Positions 1 through 10,676 of a stretch of 64,000 nucleotides of DNA are shown one piece after another. The notes beneath the pieces were generated by a model that made no database searches, was not told where the DNA came from, and was given only the letters and a program-made list of their open reading frames with translations. A program made the position numbers and the translations under genes. Origin of the DNA: Pyrenochaeta sp. MPI-SDFR-AT-0127 (lineage: Eukaryota; Ascomycota; Dothideomycetes; Pleosporales; Cucurbitariaceae); NCBI GenBank assembly GCA_020747015.1, contig JAGTJM010000015.1, forward strand, positions 248,001 to 312,000, in the 5' to 3' direction. Each line of letters opens with the position of its first letter. Within the stretch, counting starts at the first letter, position 1.

Positions 1-318
1 TCGCAAACTGACGCCGCGAAATCGTCAAGTGCATCAACAGGAGGGTTAACGCTTGATCCGAGCGCAACCGCAACGCTCGCGACACTCACTGTCAGCGCAG
101 CGCCATCCAGCTCAGGAGCGCCGGGTGCTTCTTCCACGGGAAACAACTTGTCGGCACAACCGAGCCAGTTGCGGAACAGTCAGCTATCCAATTCTGACTC
201 TGGAGGCGGATCACCTTTCGATGTTGTTGCTACAGGCTCGTCCTCGCAGCTGCGAATAGTTGACATCAGCATGGCCACTCTCCTTGCGACAGCCCTTTTA
301 TTCATCGCTTACGCATGA
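1..318 (+). CDS. C-terminal part of a Ser/Thr-rich, probably GPI-anchored surface protein (5' end outside window)
   Basis: Frame 1 is open from the first base to a TGA at 316-318, giving 105 visible residues. The segment is very rich in Ser, Thr, Ala and Gly, as in cell-wall or surface proteins that are heavily O-glycosylated. It ends in a short hydrophobic tail (MATLLATALLFIAYA) directly before the stop, with small Ser/Gly residues some 10 residues upstream of it. That is the usual layout of a GPI-attachment signal. The catalytic or binding part, if any, lies to the left of the window, so the family cannot be named. The assignment as a surface protein is inferred from composition and tail only. 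Confidence 0.6.
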   Translation, partial: SQTDAAKSSSASTGGLTLDPSATATLATLTVSAAPSSSGAPGASSTGNNLSAQPSQLRNSQLSNSDSGGGSPFDVVATGSSSQLRIVDISMATLLATALLFIAYA

Positions 319-909
319 GCAAAGCCTCAGTATCATACACCAACGATAGCAACATCAATCTCTTTTTGTTAAGCATGGCCTAAATGGCTCACGATACGGC
401 GTTCAGGGTGTTGAAGAGTTTTGTACATATACCCGCACTGGATCGACATAATGATCGACTAGTTGAGTTTGGCTGTCAAGGTTTCTGGATAATGAAGCAA
501 TTCAGAGGATCTTATGATCCATGAAAAAATATGTACAGATACATATCCCACATCACAAGATGTGCTGTAGCTCACGGAATCGAATGAAGTAATCCAAAGC
601 AGCAAGACGAGCCTGTGACTTGTGACGTAACCTCGACTGACTGTGCCAATAAGCCGTTCATGCCATACCCATCCACTTTGTTTCTTATGCATTCTGTCAC
701 CTGTCAGGTATACAAAGCCCTGCGCTACCTCTCCACCACCTGTTCAAGCCCTCCAGGCCCCCAAACACTAAGCATCGAAGACCCTGGTCGCCGAAGCGAG
801 GCCGCTGCACCCCAGACGTAATCACCCGCTCGCCGCCACGGCTAACACTATCGTCACCTCCGAGCTAACTTCGCCCCACTATGCAGGAACATAGTCGAGG
901 ACGTGAATA
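319..909. other. Intergenic: 3' flank of the surface protein and promoter of the hydrolase gene
   Basis: 591 bp with no supportable coding sequence. Short open frames here lack family motifs and overlap each other on both strands. The last 100 bp before 910 are pyrimidine/C-rich, as expected for a fungal 5' leader. No clear TATA box seen. Confidence 0.5.
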
Positions 910-2386
910 ATGAGGAAGACCATATTGCTGTGCTTTATTCATGGGTTCAAGGTACGTCCGTCGTAACAGAAGGGTCAGCTACGTCATCGCAGGCTACGAT
1001 CGGCCTTGCTCAGCTTCGGATGTGCGCGCATCCCAGCTGCGACTCGAAGGTGCAAAGCTTCGAGGCAGAGCTGACGAAGAGATACAGGGTGGAGATGATA
1101 CCTTTGGAAACTTTCCTTCCCACCTGAAGGCCCTGCTCCAACATGCGCTTCCGAAAGTCACCATCCTCGCGATCACATACCCCAAGTTCGAGACACGAGG
1201 AGACCTGACCGAGTGTGTCTCCCGCTTCAAGGAATGGCTCCAAAACAAAGTCATAGACCTTGAGGTCGCCAATTCTACGCCCTCGCCCACCGTCGATCCG
1301 TCCGTCCATACTATCCTTGTTGGCCATTCCATGGGTGGCATTGTCGCGGCTGAGACGCTCCTCTCCATCATCGGCGAGCAGCCTATCAGCTCGTTGCATA
1401 ACTCGCAGACCAAATCGGCAGGCTCGCTTCACGATACCTCGACGCTTATGTTTCCGTATATTCAAGGCATTCTAGCGTTTGATACGCCGTACCTGGGCAT
1501 AGCTCCCGGTGTAGTGGCGCATGGCGCTGAGAAGCACTGGAACACGGCGAGTTCGGCATACTCTGCATACACAAACCTTGCGGGTGCGTTCGGATGGGGC
1601 AATAAAGACAGTAGTGCTGGGGCAGTCGATACAAGCAGGATGCTTCCTGCCCCCTCGTCATCAGGTGGCTCCAATATCGATGCCGCTTCTGCACCGCTAT
1701 GGCAAAGATACGGACGTGTGGCCATGTTCGCTGGAGCTGCAGGCGCAATAGCAGCAGGCGGGGCTGCCGCATACATGAAGAAGGATCAGATTTCTGAAGG
1801 CTTCAGCTGGGCAACGTCACATCTGGAGTTTGTCGGCGTTCTAGCGCGCCCCGAAGAAATGAGAAAGCGGCTTGAGAGCGTCGTGAAGCTCTCGGAAACT
1901 CATCACATCGGCTTCACAAACATTTATACCACACTTGGACATGCAGTCAATAGCCAAAACAAGGAGTCTGGCTGGACGGGCAAAGTTGCGGGCAAAGATC
2001 GCACGTTCTGCAATCTTCCCAGAGGCGAGCTGAAGAACAAGGATTTCTTCATTCCTGCCGTTAACGACAAGAGTACAGCGGAGACATGGGCGCACATGAA
2101 TATGTTTGAGGCTAAAAATAATCCAGGGTATTATACGCTCAGCGAGACGGCTAAAGAGAAAATCATTGAATGGTCTGAGAACACAGAGTGGTATGAGGAG
2201 AGCGACGGACCGCTCAGAGGCCAGGTTGAAGAGGAGGCTGAGATTGTGGAGAAGCAGGAGGTCGATGAGCAGATGCAGAGGGAGGCAGATGCGAAGGAAG
2301 CGGAAGAGGACTTTGTGAAGCTGAAAAGACCATCGAGCGAAGCGCAGGAGTGGGAGGAAGAGGCAAGGAAGAGAAGAGAGCTATGA
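910..2386 (+). CDS. Alpha/beta hydrolase (DUF676/lipase-like) with a membrane helix
   Basis: Two exons, 910..951 and 1088..2386, give 446 residues. The 136-bp intron (GTACGT...CAG) is in phase 0 and joins HGFK to GGDDTFGNFP, restoring the HGF-x-G oxyanion-hole region of DUF676-type hydrolases. The nucleophile elbow GHSMGG is at about residues 93-98 (Ser95). A small hydrophobic Ala/Gly-rich helix (about residues 225-245, followed by KK) is probably a membrane or hairpin segment. The C-terminus (about 380-446) is a highly charged Glu/Lys/Arg helix. The product is probably a serine esterase or lipase acting at an internal membrane; the substrate is unknown. The start at 910 is chosen because it yields the conserved hydrophobic strand before HGF; starting at 941 would lose that strand and translate the intron. 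Confidence 0.8.
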
Positions 2387-2863
2387 TGATTGAGATGGAC
2401 TGATACAGGGTCCTGGAGGATCTCTGAATGCGTGTATGAGTACGAAGAATTGATGGACGTGGTGAGTTCGGTATACCCTTTTCCAAAGCGAGCACCGATA
2501 CATGATATGCTTTTAGATCATCTTGAAATGTTTCATTCCATTTCTATTCACGGTTCAGTGTCTAAACTATCTTGAAAGCCAGCACTTCCTCTCGACTTCT
2601 TTTCGTATAATCACCACCATTCTCGTTAATTGTTTAATTCAGTCCCACAACTATGAAATTCTCTACCATCGGGGTATCGAATTTGTCAACATTTCTCTCG
2701 AACTCACTAATTAACGCAATCTCGTGTACCCAATCCTCCAGAATATCTGCTCGACTGGAGAACCTCTACCACACTACATAAGCATTGTATGTTCACCATG
2801 ATCGAAATACAGGAGAGTACTTACCAGAGGCAAGGTCCTTATACCCTATAGCTCCATCACAGA
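2387..2863. other. Intergenic between convergent genes
   Basis: 477 bp between the stop codons of the hydrolase (+) and the zinc-finger gene (-). AT-rich with T-runs that fit 3' UTRs and poly(A) signals of both genes. No coding signal seen. Confidence 0.5.
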
Positions 2864-3367
2864 CTAATGGGCCTTGTCTCTCCTGTGCTGTCTCGCAGCA
2901 ATCTTCGTGACAAACTTCTGGGTACAGATGCCGCAAGGAACCATGGGAATCCGGTGTCTCACAGCTACCATGTGTTGCATAGCCGCTGATTCCGTGTGGA
3001 ACTTGCGATTGCACGTGTCGCAAGGGATTCTCGGAACCCAATGGTACAAGTCATTCATATGTTGCGAGGCTGCCTGCTGCGTTTGGAATTTCTTCTTGCA
3101 CGTCTGACACGGGATTTTTGGGATACAGTGCCCAACAGCCCTCATGTGCTGGTTTGCTGCGCTCTGCGACTCAAATTCCTTGTCGCACGTTTCGCATGCG
3201 AATAACTTCCAGTGTCCTGTGTCGGTCATGTGCTGGTTGCAAGCGCGCTGCGTCAGGAAGGTACGCGGGCATGTTTCGCATTCTGGCCAGTGCTGTTCGT
3301 CATTCATGTGCTGGTCGCAAGAACCTTGAGACCAGAAGATCTCGTCACAGGTCTCACATTCGTACAT
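2864..3367 (-). CDS. Protein made almost entirely of six C2H2 zinc fingers
   Basis: Single exon of 167 residues. Six fingers follow each other with the same spacing, C-x2-C-x12-H-x5-H. Finger cores begin CETCDEIF, CETCPRTF, CETCDKEF, CQTCKKKF, CDTCNRKF and CGICTQKF, and most contain a QHM motif at the first zinc histidine. Linkers are only about 4-8 residues. The five-residue gap between the histidines is the form seen in JAZ/ZNF385/U1-type fingers, many of which bind RNA or dsRNA, rather than the three-residue gap of classic TFIIIA DNA-binding fingers. There is no other domain. The ATG at 3367 lies right before the first finger; a longer frame upstream has no ATG. An RNA-binding or nucleic-acid-binding role is inferred. 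Confidence 0.8.
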   Translation of the reverse strand: MYECETCDEIFWSQGSCDQHMNDEQHWPECETCPRTFLTQRACNQHMTDTGHWKLFACETCDKEFESQSAANQHMRAVGHCIPKIPCQTCKKKFQTQQAASQHMNDLYHWVPRIPCDTCNRKFHTESAAMQHMVAVRHRIPMVPCGICTQKFVTKIAARQHRRDKAH

Positions 3368-4051
3368 GTTGAGCAAGAGCAAGCAATCGAGTTGACTAAG
3401 GTTATAGGTGTGAACGTGACAGAAGAGAAGCGCTAGAGATCAGCGCCAGGCGGGGAAGAACTATTCTGCTTAACATTGACGTCACATGAGAATTGATATG
3501 GGCACTTATTTGAGTGCCACGTCGATACCGCTGAGGGTCTGCTGTATCACTTTGATATGCCTGCGATTGGTGGTATGGCGTGGTTGCGCGCTAGCGCAAG
3601 ATTGGAGAGCAGACACGTTTATACCGAAGTCAAGTCGCCATCTATACTTTCTCGAGGTTTGGAGGCCATGTTACGTATAATGGTCAGATGTTCTGGTCAT
3701 TTTCTTTCTGAACCATGTCATATAGGGCGGTAATGTCAATGCGGGGGATATTTGGCCTCGCCGACAATACGTTCCTCCACATTCCCACATGAACGAGATT
3801 CCGCGGAAGATAACCCAGAGCTCGCTTGTGAACTGTTGTCTCCACATTCTTCTTCCTATCGGGGACGTTGCTTCTTGTTATGGGTTGCACAAACGTATCA
3901 TGTCCCGATACATCACATTACCGTCCGTTACACATGCATACTAACATACTCTTCCCATTCCGCACCTGCCGGCGTTAGCACGGTACAAGTGTGCTTCTAA
4001 GACCCAAAGAACTTCCTGAAATATATTTGTACGTTCTCACGCTGACCAAAC
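3368..4051. other. Intergenic, shared upstream region of the divergent zinc-finger and BTB genes
   Basis: 684 bp between two divergent start codons (3367 minus, 4052 plus). No coding sequence or conserved regulatory motif that I can support. Confidence 0.5.
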
Positions 4052-4801
4052 ATGAAATCATCCGTCGACAATGATGCGTCTATCCCACCTATTGAAGAGC
4101 CCAGGAGGCTGAAATTCTCACAGTATGTGACGCCTCATTGCCTTAGACACAGCACTGAATTAATCTCAACCAGGCTCCTCACATCCCGTATCATCACTAT
4201 CAATGTTGGGAAATCGAGAACTTTCCATCTCCATGCCGACCTTTTGACAGCAGAGTCCGAAGAGCTCTTGAAGAATTTGACTGGCTCTTTCAAAGAGGCA
4301 AGCGAGAATGCCATAGATATAGAGAGTGAAGACCCTGATCTTTTCGGATTCTTTGTCGAATACCTTTATTGTAACCGCTCCATCCTCTCCCGCGAAGTCG
4401 AACACTACTCCGATTACGTCACACTGGCTCGCCTCTACGCCATGGGCGAGCGCCTTATGGCGCCAAAATTTCAATCCTACGCCGTCTGGAGGTTCGCTCA
4501 ATCCCTATCAACCAACACACGTATGTCAGACGAAAGTATATGTGAGCTACTTCGGATCGCCTGCACGGAGATTACCGAAAGAGTGCGAGAAGATCCCATG
4601 AGAGCACAAATATTCTGGTGTGCAGGATACAAAATCAATACTCTTCAAAAATTCGGGCTTTTTCGCCAACTCCTCTGCGATATTCCAGATGTAGGAAGGC
4701 AAATATGCTTGTCGATTGGCCAAAGTCGACCGGAGCAACCAGGTTGTCCAGATCAATCTCAGCAACAAATGTTTGCACCGGAGTGCGAGTTCAACCCATG
4801 A
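4052..4801 (+). CDS. BTB/POZ domain protein
   Basis: Read straight through, this encodes 249 residues. A BTB fold is visible from about residue 48: a strand (IITINVG), then FHLHADLL, then a helix pair ending at FFVEYLYCNRS, as in the large fungal BTB family. The second half (TLARLYAMGERLM, then ICELLRIACTEITERV) matches the helical BACK-like tail of these proteins. BTB proteins usually dimerise, and many act as Cullin-3 substrate adaptors; no further domain gives a specific role. A possible intron, 4123..4173 (GTATGT...CAG, 51 nt, a multiple of three), would remove 17 residues just before the BTB strand. Both forms keep the frame, so the true N-terminus is unsettled. Confidence 0.75.
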   Translation: MKSSVDNDASIPPIEEPRRLKFSQYVTPHCLRHSTELISTRLLTSRIITINVGKSRTFHLHADLLTAESEELLKNLTGSFKEASENAIDIESEDPDLFGFFVEYLYCNRSILSREVEHYSDYVTLARLYAMGERLMAPKFQSYAVWRFAQSLSTNTRMSDESICELLRIACTEITERVREDPMRAQIFWCAGYKINTLQKFGLFRQLLCDIPDVGRQICLSIGQSRPEQPGCPDQSQQQMFAPECEFNP

Positions 4802-5142
4802 AGCAGTATTCGGGTACAGGAACATAGAGGCTGGGTTGTGGAACTTCTACATCCTCCGGCCAGCCAAAATTCTCGCCGATCAGCATTCGTAAGAACAATA
4901 CTCAATAGCAGAGGAGCTTATCCTGACTTTTATTACTAGAAGCTTTCTCAACTTATTTGGGGGGTGTTTGGACCTTGCCTTTTGTGCACATTTATGTTCG
5001 TCTCTGTCAGTAGCTGTTCGATCTGCCTATTCAATCGCTACTTATGGCATCCCGAACCTATTAGACTACGAGGTAGTGACACAAGCTTTACACACTTCGC
5101 ATTTCCCTACTGTGATTCCCCAAGAAAATCCACCGAACTTAA
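4802..5142. other. Intergenic between convergent genes
   Basis: 341 bp between the stops of the BTB gene and of the following minus-strand membrane-protein gene. No features seen. Confidence 0.5.
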
Positions 5143-7293
5143 CTACAGTGTCGCCGTCATAACTGTTGAGGGTACGATGCCTATCAGCACATACGACCAG
5201 AGAAGAAGAATGATTCTGCCTTCGCAAGAAGATCCCACAAGGAAAGCAAATGGGACTGCAAATGATAGTCCAGCGCCCATGGGATAGATCCACGCCACTA
5301 AAGCGTAAGGACACACGAGGATTCCGTATACAGTCACACCACCTATAATCAGAGATATTAGATTTGCCCCTAACCACAGCTCTTCCTTCTTTATCCATGC
5401 ATACGCTGTCTTTTGGCTTGCCCTAAAGTTGGATCTGGGGCTGGTCTTGCCATCCCTACCGGCATCCTCTGGAGATAGATACGCCTGATATGAGATGGAA
5501 CCCCCACGCAAGTCCTTTCCAATACAACGACAGAGTTCCGATTCGTTTAAAGCAGATAACGAGAGGAGGCTACTGCGTTGCGAAGCGAACTGCGAGCTAT
5601 CACTGATGAGCGGAGTGACAGATCCTGACTTCGGAATTTGTGGCGTGACATTGTGATCTAGGTCGGGATTAGTGGACATCGCTTTGGCCTGGGTGCTTCC
5701 TAGATTCACGAGCTCTTGATGCATTGTATGTGCGAGCTCAAAAATGGCCTTATTATTTCCTGCTACGCCCCTTCTCCCCACTTTCCTGATGGTACGGCGC
5801 GATTGAGCCCACATCGTTGTTATTCCAATAGACCACATCAATAGGAAGATCATCATGAGGATCAATTGGATGAATGAGAATCCCCATTGATACGTCTGCG
5901 TTTCAGAGGTCAGTTGACTATTACCGAGGATAATGGGATGGATAGAAAGTATGTCAGTGGCCTGGCAACGACCGTTGTCCTCTATGTAATGCTTATCGAA
6001 TGTTTGATTTGACCATATCCACACGATTTTCGATTGATCCGCGTTGAGTTTTGGCTGAGCGTCATATACGTGTGAAGTACTATTCGGACCCCAGAGCCAA
6101 CCCGGAAGGTAGACAGGCGTGACGTTTAGAAGTGGTGGCTCAAGAGTAATGTCCATGAAAGCTGACGACTTATTTTCACCGCCGTTGAATCCATAGTTTT
6201 CTACATCTTTACGAGAAGAATTAGTGGTTGCTTAATGATAGGCACTTTCTCACTCACACGTAGAGACGCCCCAGATCATGTTGCAGTAACCACGGTCCTC
6301 ATGGCTGAAATACCATTCCAGATGACACATGTCTTTAATCTGATATACTGACACGGCAAAGCCCGGCAATGGGTCACCTTGAATAGTCATCAGGTCCTCA
6401 ATCATGATATGTATAAATGCCTTGCGTATCGCTTACCATTTTGAAGATGCTTTACATGAAACCCGTCTGTTTTGTTGACTCTTGATCCATCATTGATGAT
6501 GTAGGAAGTCATTCGAAATTTCTCGAATGGAACGTAATTGCCATCTCTGTCCGGGATATAAGACCTGACATTTGCGCTATAGCCTGTCATGGCGCTTCCG
6601 AGTGTTGGAAAAGTTAGAATGTACAGCGAAGTGGCAATGATGAAGATCATTGCACTACGCGAACGTAGCCTAAGGCGAGAAGTAAAGTCACGTATCATGC
6701 AGGGAATTCCAGATATAAGGGAGTCGTTCTGCAAGAAGATTATCCTGTATGTGTCGAACGTGATTGGCATAATTTCCATAGACGATGTAACATATGTGGC
6801 AAACACACGCCATGAAATGAATGCAAGAAGTGTTTGGCCACCCCGTCCAAAGACCTGGAGAGACATCAGCTTTTCCCTTCCGGGTGTCCTAGCACTATGC
6901 AAGAAGGAAATACGGAAGACTCACAACATCCCAGATGATGTCAATGGCTTTAGCCTGGGTGAAGCTCAGCTCGCCGAATCCCAAGGTAATCTGGAAAAGA
7001 CCAGAACTGGACCAATACGAGAAGTCTTGCCTTCCTTGGAGTTGGAAAGACCCGTCTGGCTGGCAAGCAGTGTTGGAGTGGTTTAGTGATAGTCGTATCA
7101 TCGGAATAAAGGAAACAACGATGGCTGAGAGACAGAGTCCACCAAACCAAAAACCCACAAGAAGGAGTACGGGCCAATTCCTTCGCATGTCATTTCGAGC
7201 ATCACGGTGACCTTTGCGCCATAACTTGGCTGTGCGTGACATGGTCATGCGAAGAACACCCTGGTGCGCAGGGTCGTCCCATTGACTGCACAT
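5143..7293 (-). CDS. Fungal multi-pass membrane protein of unknown function, four exons
   Basis: Exons on the minus strand: 6925..7293, 6437..6854, 6258..6377 and 5143..6206, with introns of 70, 59 and 51 bp. All have GT-AG ends and join in frame to 656 residues. Membrane segments are seen near residues 40-62 (WPVLLLVGFWFGGLCLSAIV), about 185-205 (IFIIATSLYILTFP), about 380-400 (LILMMIFLLMWSIGI) and several close to the C-terminus. The first join gives DIIWDVVFGRGGQ, a stretch I associate with a widespread but uncharacterised ascomycete family. A large loop in the middle has several Cys and NxS/T sites and is probably extracellular or luminal. No catalytic motif recognised. The exon structure is well supported; the function is not known. 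Confidence 0.75.
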
Positions 7294-8014
7294 GAATCTT
7301 ATGAGGAAGGATGGGATTGAAATTCTAGTTGTGAAAGTAAATCTACTACAGCAAACACCCTGAGTACCAGAAGGGCATAGGTAGACGTAGAGTGATAATT
7401 GGCCGTGCGCATATATTCAATATAGAAAATTGAGAGGAAGGAACGCTAAATTTGATAAAGAATGCAAAATCCTGCTGCGTCTATCACTTTCGCAAACGAA
7501 ATTTAGCTTCTAAACCTTTTCCATTGTGCGCGGCTATAGCTAAATCCATAGGGCGTTGTTCGTTGTTGTCGAGCGTCACCTGGAGGACTTGGCGCCGGCG
7601 GGTTTCAGGGCATATCGTGCGAGACACATGCCAAACTGATTTTTGAAAACATGATTCTCATTGGCTAACGAATGCCTGCCTCTTCGAGGCTGGCTTTCTA
7701 GTGATCTTAGCTTTATCTGCATAGCCTCGTCTATCGGGCGTCATCTCATCGGCCCGGCTGACGGGTAAGGCTGACCACCCTAACGGCCAACGTGTGCTGC
7801 GCATGAGGCGCAGATGTCCTGAGGAATCTCATGACATAAAGCTACGTTGAATCAATGTGTTCAGGACTCACATCCCTTTACAATATTCTACGCTGGAAAG
7901 CATTCACGTTCAGCGCAGTGATTCTCAACCCCTGCCTGCGCTGCCCTAGAACACTGATAAACCAACGAGATAGCTATAGAACGACATACTGACCAAAGGA
8001 GTCAAAATTCTATC
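7294..8014. other. Intergenic, shared upstream region of divergent genes
   Basis: 721 bp between the start codons of the membrane protein (-) and arrestin-like gene (+). It contains a 9-bp inverted repeat, GCTAAATTT at 7445-7453 and AAATTTAGC at 7499-7507. Significance is doubtful. No coding sequence supported. Confidence 0.5.
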
Positions 8015-9355
8015 ATGGGTTTCTTCAAATCCTCCCCCAAGATTCCGCAACCCCCACTCCCGAATCTCGCCATTCACCTCTACGGGCCCACCGACAAAGT
8101 CTTCAAACCAGACGACATTGTCACCGGTCATATTGCCTTGACACCCATTGTTTCAATCACCCCACAAGTCATTGAGGTATCGCTCTTTGGCCAATCGATG
8201 ATCTGGTATCGCGTTGGTCATAAGAATCAGAAGAGTAACACAACATCGTACTCACACTACCGAGACAACGCCCCGCTGTTTGAAGTCGCTGAGAATGTCT
8301 TACCCAACCATTCGAGTGAGGGGAAGTTGCTGAATACATTTGACCCTGGCCAAACGTACACGTTTGCATTTGGTTTTCGCTTTCCTGCTGGCACGGGCAA
8401 TTCAAGATTTGGCCAGTACAAACAAGATGTCGACGAGCGATGGGTTGTCACGCCACATGACTTACCACCAACCTTTCTGCATACCGGAAAGATGGGGGAT
8501 GGGACAGATGCAGACTACGCGAAGGTCGAATACGGTGTTCGCGCCAAACTGATTTGTCCCGGTGTGGGCGTAGTCGTAGGGGATCAACTGGCCGACTTGA
8601 CAGCCACAATACCAGTCCTATTCCAACCTCTGAACCCCAACATCGAACAAACGATGTCCGGACCGCTCAGTGTCATTCGACATCCAAAGAAATTTGTCTT
8701 CCAGTCCTCCATATTGACCGGCCAGCCCGCAAGTCAAATCGGGTTCCGACAAAGCATGCGCGACCGCTTTTCCTCTTCGACCCCAAAACTGGATTTTGAA
8801 GCCGCAGTCGAGATGCCGGACCTGCTCACCAGCGGAACTGAATTCCGCTTTCGTGCCTCATTCAAAGTGCTCACCAAATCACACGACGTGACGCATATCC
8901 CAGGGCTAACCTTTCGTGTCCTGAAACTAGATTTGCTAGACTTCACATTCTACCGCGCGCCACGGGATAACGAAGCCAGCTCGAGGAGAGATGGAACACA
9001 TTGGAAGAACAAACATGTGAATATGCCGTCGAGTGATAAGATGTTTGAACATCCCGGTCAGCAACATGAAGACTACACTGAACGCAAGACCCATCTTAAC
9101 AGTATCCCTGACTTTGCGACCCTCGAGCTCGAAGAGGTGCCGTCTTATGAAGACGAGAAGCAGATGGAGCAGGCGAAGAGCTGTGAAGTGTGGTTCACGT
9201 CACGAGTGCCGGGCTTCACTCCACCGAGCTTCAAAAGCTTTGCAATTGCAAGGGTGTACCGGGTCAAGGTTAAGCTGGGAGTTGAGGTGGGCGGAAAGCA
9301 ATTTGTGCTCGAGGCGGAAAGTCATGTTAGACATATGGGTAGTGCGCCATCCTAA
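8015..9355 (+). CDS. Arrestin-like (alpha-arrestin family) protein
   Basis: Single exon, 446 residues, with the ATG in a good context (ATCATGGG). The N-terminal half (about 18-190) reads as an arrestin N-domain: LAIHLYGPTDKVFKPDDIVTG, then strands containing IEVSLFGQS and the typical YTFAFGFRFP. The second half (about 215-440) gives a second beta-sandwich, ending in an immunoglobulin-like strand set (YRVKVKLGVEVGGK). Fungal alpha-arrestins usually recruit Rsp5-type ubiquitin ligases to plasma-membrane transporters. I see no PPxY motif here (the nearest is VPSY), so this may be an ART-like protein that acts without direct ligase binding. No membrane segment or signal peptide. Confidence 0.8.
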   Translation: MGFFKSSPKIPQPPLPNLAIHLYGPTDKVFKPDDIVTGHIALTPIVSITPQVIEVSLFGQSMIWYRVGHKNQKSNTTSYSHYRDNAPLFEVAENVLPNHSSEGKLLNTFDPGQTYTFAFGFRFPAGTGNSRFGQYKQDVDERWVVTPHDLPPTFLHTGKMGDGTDADYAKVEYGVRAKLICPGVGVVVGDQLADLTATIPVLFQPLNPNIEQTMSGPLSVIRHPKKFVFQSSILTGQPASQIGFRQSMRDRFSSSTPKLDFEAAVEMPDLLTSGTEFRFRASFKVLTKSHDVTHIPGLTFRVLKLDLLDFTFYRAPRDNEASSRRDGTHWKNKHVNMPSSDKMFEHPGQQHEDYTERKTHLNSIPDFATLELEEVPSYEDEKQMEQAKSCEVWFTSRVPGFTPPSFKSFAIARVYRVKVKLGVEVGGKQFVLEAESHVRHMGSAPS

Positions 9356-9538
9356 GAGAATGCGAGAAGTACATTTTATTCGTATAATATCTGTACATTA
9401 CATATCATGTTAGATCAATTAACTCAAACAAAACTTCACTAACTTCACTTCCCCTGGTGCTGTACCATCCTCATGGCAGCCATGCAATATTGAACCGGGG
9501 TATCATATCCAAACGCCAAAATCAGACCCTCCATCTCT

Positions 9539-10366
9539 TCACCAACTTGCTAAAACATCATCTACCTTCTTTTTCCTCTCGCTCCCCAGCTCATCTATAT
9601 GCACGTCCATTTCCTCGTCATCCTCCTCAGCCGTAGCAGGGACCTGGACATCACCCCACCTCTCCCCTATCCGCCCTGCCACCCGTATAGCCAGCGTCCG
9701 CACCTTCGCCAACTCTGGCGCAAGCGGTGCATCTTTCCACACCAAGTTTGGCTGTATATTTTCCTTTGGGTTGCGGTACGGTTCGAGCAGCGAGAGGAGC
9801 GTGTTGTAGGTTGTGAGGCGGTTCTGCAGCGTTTGGCGGTGCGCGGAAAGGGACTGTAGTCTTGAGACTGCCGAAAGGTACTCATCCTGGGCTTCAGCGC
9901 TGTACGTCGAGCTGGCGAACGTAGACGATGGAAAGACGGTGGGAAGTTTGGCAATGTTTTCATCGAGGGTGAGGTCGTCGGTTTGGTACAGCGTGTTTGC
10001 GTCTTCGACATCATCTGCCGCTGTATCGCCTTCTTCGTCGTCGGTCTGCTGTGCGCCGTTTTCCCAGTATAGCGTGTCTATTTGCTCGACGACGTGTTCG
10101 ATCATTTGGCGACTGTAGACTTTTCGCGAGTGTTGTTTGAGGTCCCGATTAACTGTATTTATAAGCATTGCTCACTTGAGGAAGATAATAGGCTTATGTG
10201 TGTGTGTACCTTTATCCATTACACCCTTCAAGACACCGAGCTCTATCCCGCCATCTTCGGCAATGGTCCTGAGGCGTTCTGAGGGAGGGATTCCACGCGA
10301 CAGGAGTTGTTTCTTGGATTGTAAGAAAAGCTGTTTTTGCTCGACGACTGTGCCTTGCTTTGACAT
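9539..10366 (-). CDS. fta4: Kinetochore subunit Fta4 (Sim4/CCAN complex)
   Basis: Two exons, 10210..10366 and 9539..10152, separated by a 57-bp intron (GTACAC...CAG), give 256 residues. The join produces GVMDKVNRDLKQHSRKVYS, continuous with the helical core. Features typical of Fta4 are the N-terminal helix (QKQLFLQSKKQLLS), the IPPSERLR turn, the conserved QMIEHVVEQID helix and the central coiled coil (SRLQSLSAHRQTLQNRL) after an acidic linker. Fta4 is part of the inner-kinetochore CCAN/Sim4 network at centromeres. The ATG at 10366 precedes the first conserved helix. The family call rests on overall pattern rather than a single diagnostic motif. Confidence 0.7.
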
Positions 10367-10676
10367 TGTGATTACAAGCGTGGGATATTCAAAAAGGTTG
10401 GGCTCGAATTGCGATTGAGTTGTTGGGCGTGTTTCAAGATCTCGCGTTTTGCGGGGTGTCAACGCGTCCGAGCGTGATCAGCAATTCACTGGTGTTAGAC
10501 TAATATACCACGCTTTCGTTTAAAACAATCGAGACTTGAATGAATTTACAAAGCTACTACAAGTATATACGAGAAGTCTATATAATATGTGTACAGCATT
10601 ATACAATCAAGCTAACAGTGATTCCTGAGTACCGCGATTCTCCTTGACGCCAACAATTTGATAATAGCCAGGTTCC
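10367..10676 (-). promoter_or_regulatory. fta4 upstream region with an MCB-like ACGCGT at 10462-10467
   Basis: 310 bp between the fta4 start and the next gene's stop codon. ACGCGT, the MluI cell-cycle box bound by MBF-type factors in fungi, lies 96 bp upstream of the fta4 ATG. A single 6-bp palindrome can occur by chance, so function is inferred only. Confidence 0.35.

Noticed and set aside
7444..7507. 9-bp inverted repeat in the spacer as a transposon end or operator
   Set aside because: Too short, 45 bp apart, no target duplication and no coding sequence inside.
10504..10620. Possible tRNA or small RNA in the spacer 5' of fta4
   Set aside because: No A/B box pair or clover-leaf pairing could be made by eye.
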